Source of the DNA: an uncultured Erythrobacter sp.
Lineage (GTDB): Bacteria; Pseudomonadota; Alphaproteobacteria; Sphingomonadales; Sphingomonadaceae
Direction: 5' to 3'
Assembly: GCA_947500645.1 (NCBI GenBank)
Contig: CANMSD010000001.1
Location: forward strand, 620,001-684,000
Length of the DNA: 64,000 nucleotides
Shown here: one piece after another, positions 41,721 to 50,930 of the stretch
Position numbering within the stretch: position 1 is the first letter of the stretch
Layout: every line of letters begins with the position of its first letter
The notes under the pieces: model-generated
What the model was told of the DNA's origin: nothing
The model's input: the letters and a program-made list of their open reading frames with translations, nothing else
Databases searched by the model: none
Program-made: the position numbers and the translations under genes

Positions 41721-41804
41721 GGCTTATGCCCCCAGCAGCGTCAATGCCGCAGCGCAGCATAGATGGGATTTACACAACTCAAACACGCAGAAATCTGCGG
41801 CTTT

Positions 41805-41901
41805 GGTCAGGTCAGCATGACGAAATGTCAGGTCTTATTGACATGGTCAGCAAATCACGACATAAAGTAAGGCATGCCTGACATCATGACAGGTTATGAC
41901 G
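41805..41901. promoter_or_regulatory. Cluster of TGACA/TGTCA/GGTCA motifs between glyQ and urcA-like gene
   Basis: TGTCA 41826, TGACA 41839, 41879, 41887, plus GGTCA and TGACG variants; CGCAGAAATCTGCG palindrome adjacent at 41786. Confidence 0.5.
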
Positions 41902-41930
41902 ACACCAGTTTCTAGCCGAAGGATCACACC

Positions 41931-42278
41931 ATGCGCTTCAACATTGCCCTCACCGCTCTTGCCGCCACCGCTATCGCAGCTGCTCCTGCAAGCGCCAACG
42001 GCCCGGTCAACGCAACCGATTTCGCAAAGCAAGTCCAGCACGACGACGTTGATCTCACCACTCAAGAAGGCATCGCCCTTCTCGACGACCGCATGCAGAT
42101 CGTTATTCGCCGCATGTGCGCCAATGGTGGCCGTGACGGCGCATCGATCCGCCTTGAGCGCGAATGCCGTTCAAGTGCCGCTGCCAGCGCTGAGCAACAA
42201 GTCCGCCTCGCGATTGCCACCGCCAAGTCTGACAAGGTCCGCCTCGCTTCCGCAAAACCAGTTGCACCGGAAGCCTGA
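41931..42278 (+). CDS. UrcA family protein
   Basis: Signal peptide; VDLTTQEGIALLDDRMQIVIRRMC pattern typical of UrcA. Confidence 0.75.
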   Translation: MRFNIALTALAATAIAAAPASANGPVNATDFAKQVQHDDVDLTTQEGIALLDDRMQIVIRRMCANGGRDGASIRLERECRSSAAASAEQQVRLAIATAKSDKVRLASAKPVAPEA

Positions 42279-42376
42279 TGGACCTGCCGCAACTCTCGGA
42301 AGGGGATAACCCGACACCCCGACTGGCCCCTTCCGACGAGTGCGGCGAATGTGACCGAAACAGGAGCACGCAAGCC

Positions 42377-42778
42377 ATGTCATACGATACCAAAGCTGGA
42401 CCGCGCGACTATGGGAAGATGCATCTCTTCTTGAGCTATGTCGCGGCGGCGAGCCTCGTTCTCCTTCTGCTGGAAGCGTTCGGTATTATCGCAGATGGCT
42501 ATTCTCTGATCGGCACAACACTCGGAGGCCTGTCGATTATCGTCATGTATGGGACACGCAACAGCGACGAATGGATCGCCTCGCTCTGGTCTGCAGGTGC
42601 TAACGCGGGATTTATCGGTGCGATGGCATGGCTTGTGTTTTTCCCTTTTATCGAAGGGTTTTACGACGGGCTGACCGGGCTCGATAGTCACCAGGATTTC
42701 CCAAGCGGCAGCGCCGCGATTGCAGCGCTGGCGTGTTTCGTGATTGCGTTCAATTTGAAACGCATTCGGGGATACTAG
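42377..42778 (+). CDS. Membrane hypothetical protein
   Basis: Internal ATG; four hydrophobic segments; precedes Xre regulator. Confidence 0.6.
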   Translation: MSYDTKAGPRDYGKMHLFLSYVAAASLVLLLLEAFGIIADGYSLIGTTLGGLSIIVMYGTRNSDEWIASLWSAGANAGFIGAMAWLVFFPFIEGFYDGLTGLDSHQDFPSGSAAIAALACFVIAFNLKRIRGY

Positions 42779-42782
42779 GCGC

Positions 42783-42977
42783 GTGAAAAATCGCCTCAAA
42801 GTGCTGCGCGCCGAGCGCGACTGGAGCCAGGCCGAGCTTGCTGTGCAACTCGATGTCTCGCGCCAGGCGGTCAACGCAATCGAGACCGGCAAGCACGATC
42901 CTTCGCTGCCGCTTGCATTCCGCATCGCGCGCCTTTTCGACATGCCAATCGAGGAAATTTTCGATGACGAAACTTGA
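42783..42977 (+). CDS. Small Xre-family HTH regulator
   Basis: MKNRLKVLRAERDWSQAELAVQLDVSRQAVNAIETGKHDPSLPLAFRIARLFDMPIEEIF. Confidence 0.92.
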   Translation: MKNRLKVLRAERDWSQAELAVQLDVSRQAVNAIETGKHDPSLPLAFRIARLFDMPIEEIFDDET

Positions 42978-43599
42978 AGTCGACACAGGGTTGTCTTCCT
43001 CCCTCCGCAAAGCTCTGATTATAGGATTAGGCGGATTAGCCGCAGTCTTCCTTGCCGGAGTATTGGCGGGCTACACGGCAGTAGCCCTCGAAGATGAGGT
43101 CATGAGTTTGAAGGATGTTGCGATCATTGCAGGCATAGTCATCTTGCTCGCACTGATCCTCTTCACCGCATGGAAGCTCTGGCCTGCCCCGGATGGCGAG
43201 CCGATCGCCAACAGCGCACGCAAGTCTCGCAACATATATTACGCCTCTATGGGGTTGGGAGGATTGCTTGGAGCATTCCTGATGATAACGGGCGGCGCGG
43301 ATACGGAAACGCTATTCTCGAATAGTCCGATTTCAGCCAATGCGGCCATCGGCGCGATTATCATCTGGGCCATTACCACGCCCGCGATCACCTATTATTG
43401 GTGGCGCACCACCGATGAGCACGAAATCGCCGCCTATTCTGACGGAGCCAGCATCGCGTTCCACGCATACATCTTCACCGTGCCATCTTGGTGGATGGCA
43501 GCCAGGGCGGGTTGGTTACCCGAACAGGACCCTATGATCGTCTGGCTAGCAACTATGGTCATCTGGTCGGCGGGCTGGTTCTACCGCAAGTACGCCTAG
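42964..43599 (+). CDS. Membrane hypothetical protein (DUF2178-like neighbourhood)
   Basis: MTKLEVDTGLSSSLRKALIIGLGG..; several TM segments; overlaps the Xre gene. Confidence 0.65.
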   Translation: MTKLEVDTGLSSSLRKALIIGLGGLAAVFLAGVLAGYTAVALEDEVMSLKDVAIIAGIVILLALILFTAWKLWPAPDGEPIANSARKSRNIYYASMGLGGLLGAFLMITGGADTETLFSNSPISANAAIGAIIIWAITTPAITYYWWRTTDEHEIAAYSDGASIAFHAYIFTVPSWWMAARAGWLPEQDPMIVWLATMVIWSAGWFYRKYA

Positions 43600-43661
43600 C
43601 AAAACCGTAACTCATTCAAGCCATTCAATCCCCCGTAATCTTCGCTATCTAGGAAACCACT

Positions 43662-44618
43662 ATGAAAACTCTCCGACATACATTCACCGCTGCCTTTACC
43701 GGCATGGCCCTGCTCGCAAGCACTGCCGCATGCGCGCAAACACAAACACTCCCCGCCCCCGTCGCCGACACGAAGGTCCCTGCGGAAGAGGTCGAGATGG
43801 CCGCAGAAACGGCCAAAGCGCCCGCACTATGGAAGGTCGCCGACGAAGACACGACGATCTATCTCTTCGGTACGGTGCATCTCCTGCCGGATGATGTGAA
43901 TTGGTACAGCGGCGCGATAAAGGAAGCTCTGTCGAGCTCCGGAACGCTGGTGACAGAGATCGATATGACGCCCGAAGCGATGTCATCCATGGGCAGCCTG
44001 GTGGCCGCCAAAGGCATGCTACCTGCGGGCCAGACCTTGCGCGGACTAATGGATGATGAGCAGCGCGCAATCTACGAAGGTGGTCTTGCGAAGGTCGGCA
44101 TCCCTGCCGCAGCCTTTGACCAGATGGAACCATGGCTCGCCTCTATCGCAATCCTGCAAGTCGTCACGCAAGCCTCTGGTTACAAAGAGGAAAAAGGTGC
44201 TGAAAACGTACTCGAAGCCACAATCGGTCCGGATGCAGAACGCGTTGCCCTCGAAACGATAGAATTCCAGCTTTCCGTCTTCGATGAACTGCCCATCGAC
44301 CAGCAATTGGCCTATCTGCTCGAAAGTGCCGAAGATCCTAAAGAAGGGATTGCCATACTCAACGAGCTGGTCGCCGAATGGGCCGAAGGCGATGTCGAAC
44401 AGCTGGCCGCGTTGATGAATGAAGGCTTCATGGCTCACCCCAACCTTGCGGAAAAGCTGCTCTATGCACGCAATCGCAATTGGGCCGAGTGGATCGATGA
44501 GCGCATGGACGAGCCCGGCACCGTGTTTATGGCGGTCGGCGCGGGCCACCTTGCAGGCGAGAAAAGCGTGCAGGATTACCTCGTCGAGCGCGGCATTCAA
44601 TCGAGCCGCGTCCAATAA
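43662..44618 (+). CDS. TraB/GumN family protein
   Basis: LWKVADEDTTIYLFGTVHLLPDDVNWY; FMAVGAGHLAGEKSVQDYL. Confidence 0.88.
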   Translation: MKTLRHTFTAAFTGMALLASTAACAQTQTLPAPVADTKVPAEEVEMAAETAKAPALWKVADEDTTIYLFGTVHLLPDDVNWYSGAIKEALSSSGTLVTEIDMTPEAMSSMGSLVAAKGMLPAGQTLRGLMDDEQRAIYEGGLAKVGIPAAAFDQMEPWLASIAILQVVTQASGYKEEKGAENVLEATIGPDAERVALETIEFQLSVFDELPIDQQLAYLLESAEDPKEGIAILNELVAEWAEGDVEQLAALMNEGFMAHPNLAEKLLYARNRNWAEWIDERMDEPGTVFMAVGAGHLAGEKSVQDYLVERGIQSSRVQ

Positions 44619-45520
44619 TGCGGCGTAGGTTCGCAGCCCCTTTTGCCCGCATTGCCGCCCCGCTGGCGGCTTTGCTGGCGCTTGGCGCATGCGGAAGTGA
44701 TCCAGCGGGCGATGCCTCAGACAAAGCGTCGCCCCCGCTTTACGAAATCGCCAATGCGGAAGGAGAAGTCGAAGGATGGATGCTGGGCACGATCCACGCG
44801 CTGCCTGATGGTACGCAATGGCGCACACCGGCCATTGATGCCGTCATTGGCGAAGCGGACCTAGTCGCGGTCGAAGTTGCCAATCTGGAAGATCGAGAAG
44901 CGATCGCGGCGACCTACACAGAACTCTCTTACACCCCAAACCTGCCGGATCTGTCGGAGAGAGTCAGTGCAGAACAGCGCCCCGCCCTGTTCGAATTGCT
45001 CTCCCGCTCCGACTTCAAGCCCGACCAGTTCGGATCGACTGAAACATGGGCAGCAGCAATCCAACTCTCCCAGGTCGGCACGCAAGGCAATCCGGCCAAT
45101 GGGGTCGATCGCGTGGTGCTGCAGGAGTTTGCCGGGCGCCCGGTGCATGAGTTTGAAGGCGCTGAAAAACAGCTGCGAATTTTCGATCAACTCGCGGAGG
45201 AAGACCAGCGCGAACTGCTCGCTGGCGTGATTGCAGAAGCGCGCCAGATCAGGGACGATCCGGCCTATCTTCGCCGAGCATGGCTGACCGGGGATAAGGC
45301 GACTCTGATCAGTGCCACCGAGAGCGGGATCATGGCCGACCCGGAAGTGCGCGAGGCATTGCTGGTCGGGCGCAACCGCGACTGGACTAAGCAATTGGTC
45401 GATATGCTGGCTGACGACGCGCGCCCTCTGATCGCCGTCGGCGCAGCGCATCTGGTTGGCCCTGACGGGCTCGGCACGATGCTTGAGGCGCGAGGATTCA
45501 CTGTCACGCCAATGTCGTAA
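44618..45520 (+). CDS. TraB/GumN family lipoprotein
   Basis: LLALGACGSD lipobox; VEGWMLGTIHALPDGTQW; LIAVGAAHLVGPDGLGTML; TAATG overlap with previous gene. Confidence 0.87.
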   Translation: MRRRFAAPFARIAAPLAALLALGACGSDPAGDASDKASPPLYEIANAEGEVEGWMLGTIHALPDGTQWRTPAIDAVIGEADLVAVEVANLEDREAIAATYTELSYTPNLPDLSERVSAEQRPALFELLSRSDFKPDQFGSTETWAAAIQLSQVGTQGNPANGVDRVVLQEFAGRPVHEFEGAEKQLRIFDQLAEEDQRELLAGVIAEARQIRDDPAYLRRAWLTGDKATLISATESGIMADPEVREALLVGRNRDWTKQLVDMLADDARPLIAVGAAHLVGPDGLGTMLEARGFTVTPMS

Positions 45521-45669
45521 GGTCGCAATTGACACGCTTTGCCGGCCTCACAACGCTTGCCAAGCGGCGCATCACGCCGTAAGGGGCGCGCTCTTCGGCG
45601 TCATCGGTCATCCCTGGAGGCGTGGCGCGAGAAGAGCAAACCATACCCGCATTTGAAAGGTAGACTATC

Positions 45670-46353
45670 ATGAGCGACGCTCTGACACTGCCGGCCGAAG
45701 CGCGCGAACGGGCTGGCAAGGGAGCCTCCCGAGCACTTCGTCGCGAAGGCCGCATTCCCGCTGTTATTTACGGCGGCAAAGAAGAACCAACCGCGATTCA
45801 TATCGAGGAAAAGGAATTGGTCCGCCAGCTTGGCACCGGCCACTTCATGAACTCGATTGTCGAGATCGAAATCGGCAGCGACAAGGTTCGCACTCTGCCG
45901 AAAGACGTTTCTTTGCACCCAGTCACCGACCGTCCAACCCATGCCGACTTCCTGCGCATGACCAAGGGCGGCAAGATCGACGTGAGCGTCCCAGTGGTCT
46001 TCATCAACGAAGAAGAATCGCCTGGTCTCAAGAAGGGCGGCGTTCTCAACGTGGTCCGTCACGAACTTGAGCTGACCTGCGCGAACGACAAGATTCCAAG
46101 CGAGATCGAAGTGGACGTCACCGGCAAGGAAGTCGGCGATTCGATTCACATCAGCGAGATCACTCTGCCAGAGGGCAGTGAGAGTGCGATCACCGATCGT
46201 GACTTCACCATCGCTACCCTCGTGGCTCCGTCCGCACTCAAGAAATCCGAGAGCGAAGACGAAGAAGAAGCAGTCGAGGGCGAAGAAGGCGAAGCAACCG
46301 AGGGCGGCGAAGAAGCTACCGAGGAAACAGCTGGCGAAGAAGGCGGCGAATAA
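45670..46353 (+). CDS. rplY: 50S ribosomal protein L25/general stress protein Ctc
   Basis: [43 protein letters not shown]; acidic C-terminal tail. Confidence 0.95.
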   Translation: MSDALTLPAEARERAGKGASRALRREGRIPAVIYGGKEEPTAIHIEEKELVRQLGTGHFMNSIVEIEIGSDKVRTLPKDVSLHPVTDRPTHADFLRMTKGGKIDVSVPVVFINEEESPGLKKGGVLNVVRHELELTCANDKIPSEIEVDVTGKEVGDSIHISEITLPEGSESAITDRDFTIATLVAPSALKKSESEDEEEAVEGEEGEATEGGEEATEETAGEEGGE

Positions 46354-46390
46354 GCCCCACTTTTCTCGTACTTCACGATTATCACCAAGG

Positions 46391-46425
46391 CGGCGGGCTT
46401 CGAGAGAAGTCCGCCGTTTTGTTTT
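46391..46425 (+). terminator. Rho-independent terminator after rplY
   Basis: CGGCGGGCTT-cgagag-AAGTCCGCCG followed by TTTTGTTTT. Confidence 0.85.
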
Positions 46426-46451
46426 ACGTATACTGTCGCTAAGGGGCTTTG

Positions 46452-47018
46452 ATGCAGCTTTGGGTTGGCCTTGGAAATCCCGGACCGAAATACACCATAC
46501 ACCGGCACAATGTCGGCTTCATGGCATGCGACGTGCTGGCCGAAATGCACGATTTCGGGCCGGTACAGAAGAAGTTTCAGGGCTGGGTTCAAGAGGGATG
46601 GATCGGGGCCGAAAAGATCCTGCTGCTCAAGCCGGCGACCTTCATGAATGAGAGCGGTCGAAGCGTCGGCGAGGCCATGCGTTTCTACAAGCTGGAAATG
46701 AGCGCACTAACCGTCTTCCACGACGAACTCGACCTTGCCCCTTTCAAGGTAAAGGTAAAGCAAGGCGGCGGCACCGCCGGTCACAACGGCCTGCGCTCAA
46801 TCGACAAGCATCTCGGCCCGGACTTTCGCCGCGTGAGAATCGGCATTGGCCACCCAGGCCATAAGGACCGGGTCAGCGGCTATGTGCTGGGCAATTACGC
46901 CAAGGCAGAGCAAGACGATCTCGTCACAATGCTGGGCGCGATAGGCGCGGAGGCGGAATGGCTCGCCAAAGGTGACGATCCGCGATTCATGAGCGAGATT
47001 GCGCTACGCCAGCAATGA
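46452..47018 (+). CDS. pth: Peptidyl-tRNA hydrolase
   Basis: LWVGLGNPGPKYTIHRHNVGFMACD; FMNESGRSVGEAM; GGGTAGHNGLRSIDKHLG. Confidence 0.96.
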   Translation: MQLWVGLGNPGPKYTIHRHNVGFMACDVLAEMHDFGPVQKKFQGWVQEGWIGAEKILLLKPATFMNESGRSVGEAMRFYKLEMSALTVFHDELDLAPFKVKVKQGGGTAGHNGLRSIDKHLGPDFRRVRIGIGHPGHKDRVSGYVLGNYAKAEQDDLVTMLGAIGAEAEWLAKGDDPRFMSEIALRQQ

Positions 47019-47668
47019 GCAATCCCTACGAAGCAATGCGCGCGATGTCCGTCCGGGATATTTGTAAAGGTCTTGGCTCGCAGGCGGTGCTTTTCATCGG
47101 CCTTGGCCTTGCTCTGTGGTGGCTTTCAGGACGCGAATTAAGCGCATTTGTGACAGTCGATTTGCCTCAGATCGGACAAGGTATAGCCTTGGGTTTTGCA
47201 CTGATCGCCGTCGCAGCAGCGATCTTCCACGGCTTTCCCAACCTTTCAGAAAAGCTAGTCCGCTTACAGGCCCGCAACTTCGCATTCCTGGAAAAGAAGC
47301 TGTCGATGCCCGTCATCGTCTTTTTCTCAATCTGCGCCGGCGTCGGCGAAGAGGCGTTCTTTCGCGGCGGTTTGCAAACTCTGTTCGGGGACTATGTGCC
47401 GATCTGGGCTGCCATAGGCCTCTCCAGCGCCGTTTTCATGATGGTCCATTTCGCCAAACCGCTGATCGCAGCCGTGATCTTCGTGATCGGCGCAACGTTC
47501 GGTGTGTTCTATTGGTGGACCGGCAGTCTGCTGACGGTCATGATTGGTCACGCCGTTTATGACATCTATGCATTCTGGTATCTTCAACGCGAGATGCACC
47601 GGCTCGATGCCTTCCCCCCTCCTCCGGAGGACCCCGATACGGAAACCGCCCCGCCCCCTCAGGCGTAG
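47015..47668 (+). CDS. CPBP family intramembrane metalloprotease
   Basis: GVGEEAFFRGGLQTLFGDYVP (EExxxR), FMMVHFAKP, MIGHAVYDIYAF. Confidence 0.88.
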   Translation: MSNPYEAMRAMSVRDICKGLGSQAVLFIGLGLALWWLSGRELSAFVTVDLPQIGQGIALGFALIAVAAAIFHGFPNLSEKLVRLQARNFAFLEKKLSMPVIVFFSICAGVGEEAFFRGGLQTLFGDYVPIWAAIGLSSAVFMMVHFAKPLIAAVIFVIGATFGVFYWWTGSLLTVMIGHAVYDIYAFWYLQREMHRLDAFPPPPEDPDTETAPPPQA

Positions 47669-47689
47669 ACACCCCGAAAGGAAACACCC

Positions 47690-48682
47690 ATGCCCAATAT
47701 CAACCGCCGCACACTTCTCGCTGGTGCCGCCGCGACCGGCGCTCTGGCAGCAACAGCCACTCTGGCGCAGGAAGATCTGCTGACCGCCGAGCCTGACATG
47801 TCAGGCAAGAGCGTGCTGATCACCGGCTGTTCGACCGGGTTTGGGCGTCTGATGGCGGAGGGTTTCGCGCGCAAGGGTGCCAAGGTTTTTGCCACCATGC
47901 GCAACCTTCCGCGACCTGAAGCGGGCGAGCTGACTGCACTCGCATCCAGCGAAAACCTCGACCTCACCGTGATCGAAATCGACGTCACCGACGATGCACA
48001 GGTTGCTGCCGGTGTCGCTCAGGCGGAAGAGCTAGCGGGCGGTGCGATCGACGTGCTGGTCAACAACGCCGGTATCTCGTTCGGCGGCCCGGTTGAAATC
48101 CAGGACATGGAAGCAACCAAGCTCACGTTCGACACCAATGTCTATGGCCCCCACCGCATGGCCCGTGCCGTCCTGCCCGCCATGCGCGCAGCCAAATCCG
48201 GGCAGATATTCAACATCTCCTCGCAGCTCGGAAGGGTGATCGTGCCCAGCTATGGTCAATACTCGCCGACCAAGTTTGCGCTGGAGGCAATGAGCGAACA
48301 GCTCGCCTATGAGCTGGTCCCGCATGGAATCGAAGTGACCATCATCCAGCCCGGCGGCTATCCGACGCAGATCTGGAAGAACTCGAACGAGAATAGCCTC
48401 AAACTGCTGGAACGCGCCGATGAGAAGCACACATCCGGCTATCCCGCGCTGATTGAGCCGCTCGGTAAGCGCACCGGCGGCGGCAGCACCGATCCGATGG
48501 ACGTGCCGAACGCGATTGCAGAGATCATCGCCATGCCGGCGGGCACGCGTCCGCTGCGCCGCGCTGTCCATCCGGGCAACAAACCGCAAATTCCGCTCAA
48601 TGAGCTAACTGCCGAGGTTCAAGTCGGCTGGCTCGGCGGATCACCTTATGGCCCGTGGATCAAGGCAGTTCACAACGCATAA
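47690..48682 (+). CDS. SDR family oxidoreductase with Tat-like signal
   Basis: NRRTLLAGAAATGALAATATLAQ; VLITGCSTGFG; NNAGISFGG; YSPTKFALEAMSEQLAYEL. Confidence 0.9.
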   Translation: MPNINRRTLLAGAAATGALAATATLAQEDLLTAEPDMSGKSVLITGCSTGFGRLMAEGFARKGAKVFATMRNLPRPEAGELTALASSENLDLTVIEIDVTDDAQVAAGVAQAEELAGGAIDVLVNNAGISFGGPVEIQDMEATKLTFDTNVYGPHRMARAVLPAMRAAKSGQIFNISSQLGRVIVPSYGQYSPTKFALEAMSEQLAYELVPHGIEVTIIQPGGYPTQIWKNSNENSLKLLERADEKHTSGYPALIEPLGKRTGGGSTDPMDVPNAIAEIIAMPAGTRPLRRAVHPGNKPQIPLNELTAEVQVGWLGGSPYGPWIKAVHNA

Positions 48683-48761
48683 TCTCTCGTCACGCGGGCT
48701 GGCGTTCATCCGCGCCGCCCGCTAAAGGGCACGCTTTCGCACCCTTACGAGAGAATTTGAC

Positions 48762-49862
48762 ATGGGTTTCCGTTGCGGGATCGTGGGCCTTCCCAATGTG
48801 GGCAAGTCCACCCTCTTTAATGCTTTGACCGAGACGCAGGCCGCGCAGGCTGCAAACTATCCGTTCTGCACGATCGAGCCGAATGTCGGCCAGGTCGCTG
48901 TGCCGGATGAGCGGCTCGACAAGATTGCCGCCATCGCCAAGAGCGCGAAGGTTATCCGGACGCAATTGAGCTTTGTCGATATCGCCGGTCTCGTGAAAGG
49001 GGCAAGCGCAGGCGAAGGTCTGGGCAACCAGTTTCTCGGCAATATCCGCGAAGTCGATGCGATCGTGCATGTGTTGCGCTGCTTCGAAGATGACGACATT
49101 CAGCACGTCGCCAACAAGGTCGATCCGATTGCGGATGCCGAAGTGGTCGAGACCGAACTGATGCTGGCTGACCTCGAAAGCCTCGAAAAGCGCGTCGAAA
49201 ATGCAAAGCGCCGCGCAACCGGCGGCGACAAGGAAGCGAAAGCGCTCGCCAGCGTGCTCGGCCAGGCGCTCGACCTGCTGAAAGACGGCAAGCCCGCGCG
49301 CCTCACCGAACCGAAGGACGATGAGGAAGCGGCACTTTTCGCCAATGCGCAGCTGCTGACCGCCAAACCCGTGCTCTACGTCTGCAATGTCGCAGAGGAA
49401 GAGGCGGCAAACGGCAATGACCTGTCTGCCGCGGTGTTCGCCAAGGCCGAACGCGAGGGCGCACAAGCCGTTGTCGTATCAGCCGCCATCGAGGCTGAAC
49501 TGGTCGAAATGCCGGAGGAAGACCGCGCGGAATATCTTGCCGAACTCGGCCTTGAGGAAAGCGGCCTCGCCCGCGTAATCCGCGCTGGCTACACGCTGCT
49601 GGGCCTGCAAACCTTCTTCACCGCCGGACCGAAGGAATCGCGCGCCTGGACATTCCCTACCGGCGCGAAGGCCCCGCAAGCTGCGGGCGAAATCCACACC
49701 GATTTCGAGAAGGGCTTTATCCGCGCAGAAACAATCGCTTACGACGACTATATCGCACTAAACGGCGAAGCCGGCGCAAAGGAAGCGGGCAAGATGCGCC
49801 AAGAGGGCAAGGACTACGACGTGCAGGACGGCGACATTATGCTGTTCAAGTTCAACGTTTGA
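48762..49862 (+). CDS. ychF: Ribosome-binding ATPase YchF
   Basis: GIVGLPNVGKSTLFNALTETQAAQAANYPFCTIEPNVG; C-terminal TGS domain. Confidence 0.97.
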   Translation: MGFRCGIVGLPNVGKSTLFNALTETQAAQAANYPFCTIEPNVGQVAVPDERLDKIAAIAKSAKVIRTQLSFVDIAGLVKGASAGEGLGNQFLGNIREVDAIVHVLRCFEDDDIQHVANKVDPIADAEVVETELMLADLESLEKRVENAKRRATGGDKEAKALASVLGQALDLLKDGKPARLTEPKDDEEAALFANAQLLTAKPVLYVCNVAEEEAANGNDLSAAVFAKAEREGAQAVVVSAAIEAELVEMPEEDRAEYLAELGLEESGLARVIRAGYTLLGLQTFFTAGPKESRAWTFPTGAKAPQAAGEIHTDFEKGFIRAETIAYDDYIALNGEAGAKEAGKMRQEGKDYDVQDGDIMLFKFNV

Positions 49863-50291
49863 GGTGGATGGCCACGAAGTGCCTGGTTTTGTGGAAGTGG
49901 ATGCAATATCTTGGGCACATGAACGATCTTTTGATCTCGAATTATGACCGCCATGTCTGCCAATAGTTTGTAACGCGCGTTCAGAGGCACTACATCCTCT
50001 TAATCGAGAGCTTCTTCCAATCCAATGCAACTCTTCGACTGTGAGACAATCGGGCTCCCGCATAGCGAACGAAAGTGGGTTCAGATTGTACAGTCTCTTT
50101 CATGACCATTAGGCGACACTGATCACGGTCGCGCCCGCTGACATTTCGTGGGTGAACACGATTATGGTCCATAATATCTATATATCGCTTCAGGCAGCGC
50201 CATGAACACAGCGTATCGATTGATGTTCTGTCGCCAACGCCAAGGTCGATGCTGCGCAGCTTCCGCTTTCATCGCTTGAAAGGAAACTGAC

Positions 50292-50774
50292 ATGAAAGCC
50301 ATTATCGAGCAGCGGGCAACGCCTGGCCGTGGCCAAGGCATTTTTGCTCTTAGATCCTTTGCGCGTGGCGACACTCTATATGTGGGTGTGCTGGATTGCA
50401 GCAGTTCGACAAAGAACCATTCCCATGCATCACAGCTTGGCAAGACCACATTCGGATTCCACACGGGATTGAGCTCCAAGTTCAATCATTCCTGTGATCC
50501 GAACTGCGGCATTATCATCAACGACTCAGGCGGCCACGATATCGTCGCGATGCGCGCCATTTCGACCGACGACGAAGCGACGTATGATTATGCCATGCGA
50601 AACTACACTATTGAGCATTTCCCTGGGCCCTGCGCCTGTGGGAATGAACGCTGCCGCAAAGTGATCACGGGCTGGAAAGATCTGCCGCAACAGCGAAAGG
50701 ATGATTATGCGGGATTCATTGCGCCATATCTGATCGACCTGGATCGTGAGGAGACGGAGGCTGGTCGCCCATAA
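50292..50774 (+). CDS. SET domain-containing protein (putative lysine methyltransferase)
   Basis: GRGQGIFALRSFARGDTL; NHSCDPNCGI; TYDYAMRNY; post-SET-like CACGNERCRKVITG. Confidence 0.88.
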   Translation: MKAIIEQRATPGRGQGIFALRSFARGDTLYVGVLDCSSSTKNHSHASQLGKTTFGFHTGLSSKFNHSCDPNCGIIINDSGGHDIVAMRAISTDDEATYDYAMRNYTIEHFPGPCACGNERCRKVITGWKDLPQQRKDDYAGFIAPYLIDLDREETEAGRP

Positions 50775-50930
50775 CCGGTCTCAAATCCCTCGCAGTAGGA
50801 GGCGAGAAAGCAGCGCACATTGCTAAGCGCAATCGCCACTATCTCAGTTCCTCTGCTCGTGAAGAACCACTTCGGTAGCATAACTGAACCGTTTCCGACC
50901 TTGAACGGGAGTTAGCGAGACATTCATCCC

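Noticed and set aside
49863-50291. Apparently empty ychF-SET gap with small minus-strand ORFs (49758-50063, 49990-50172)
   Set aside because: Considered a decayed gene, but no family could be recognised in any frame; a BLASTX would be needed.
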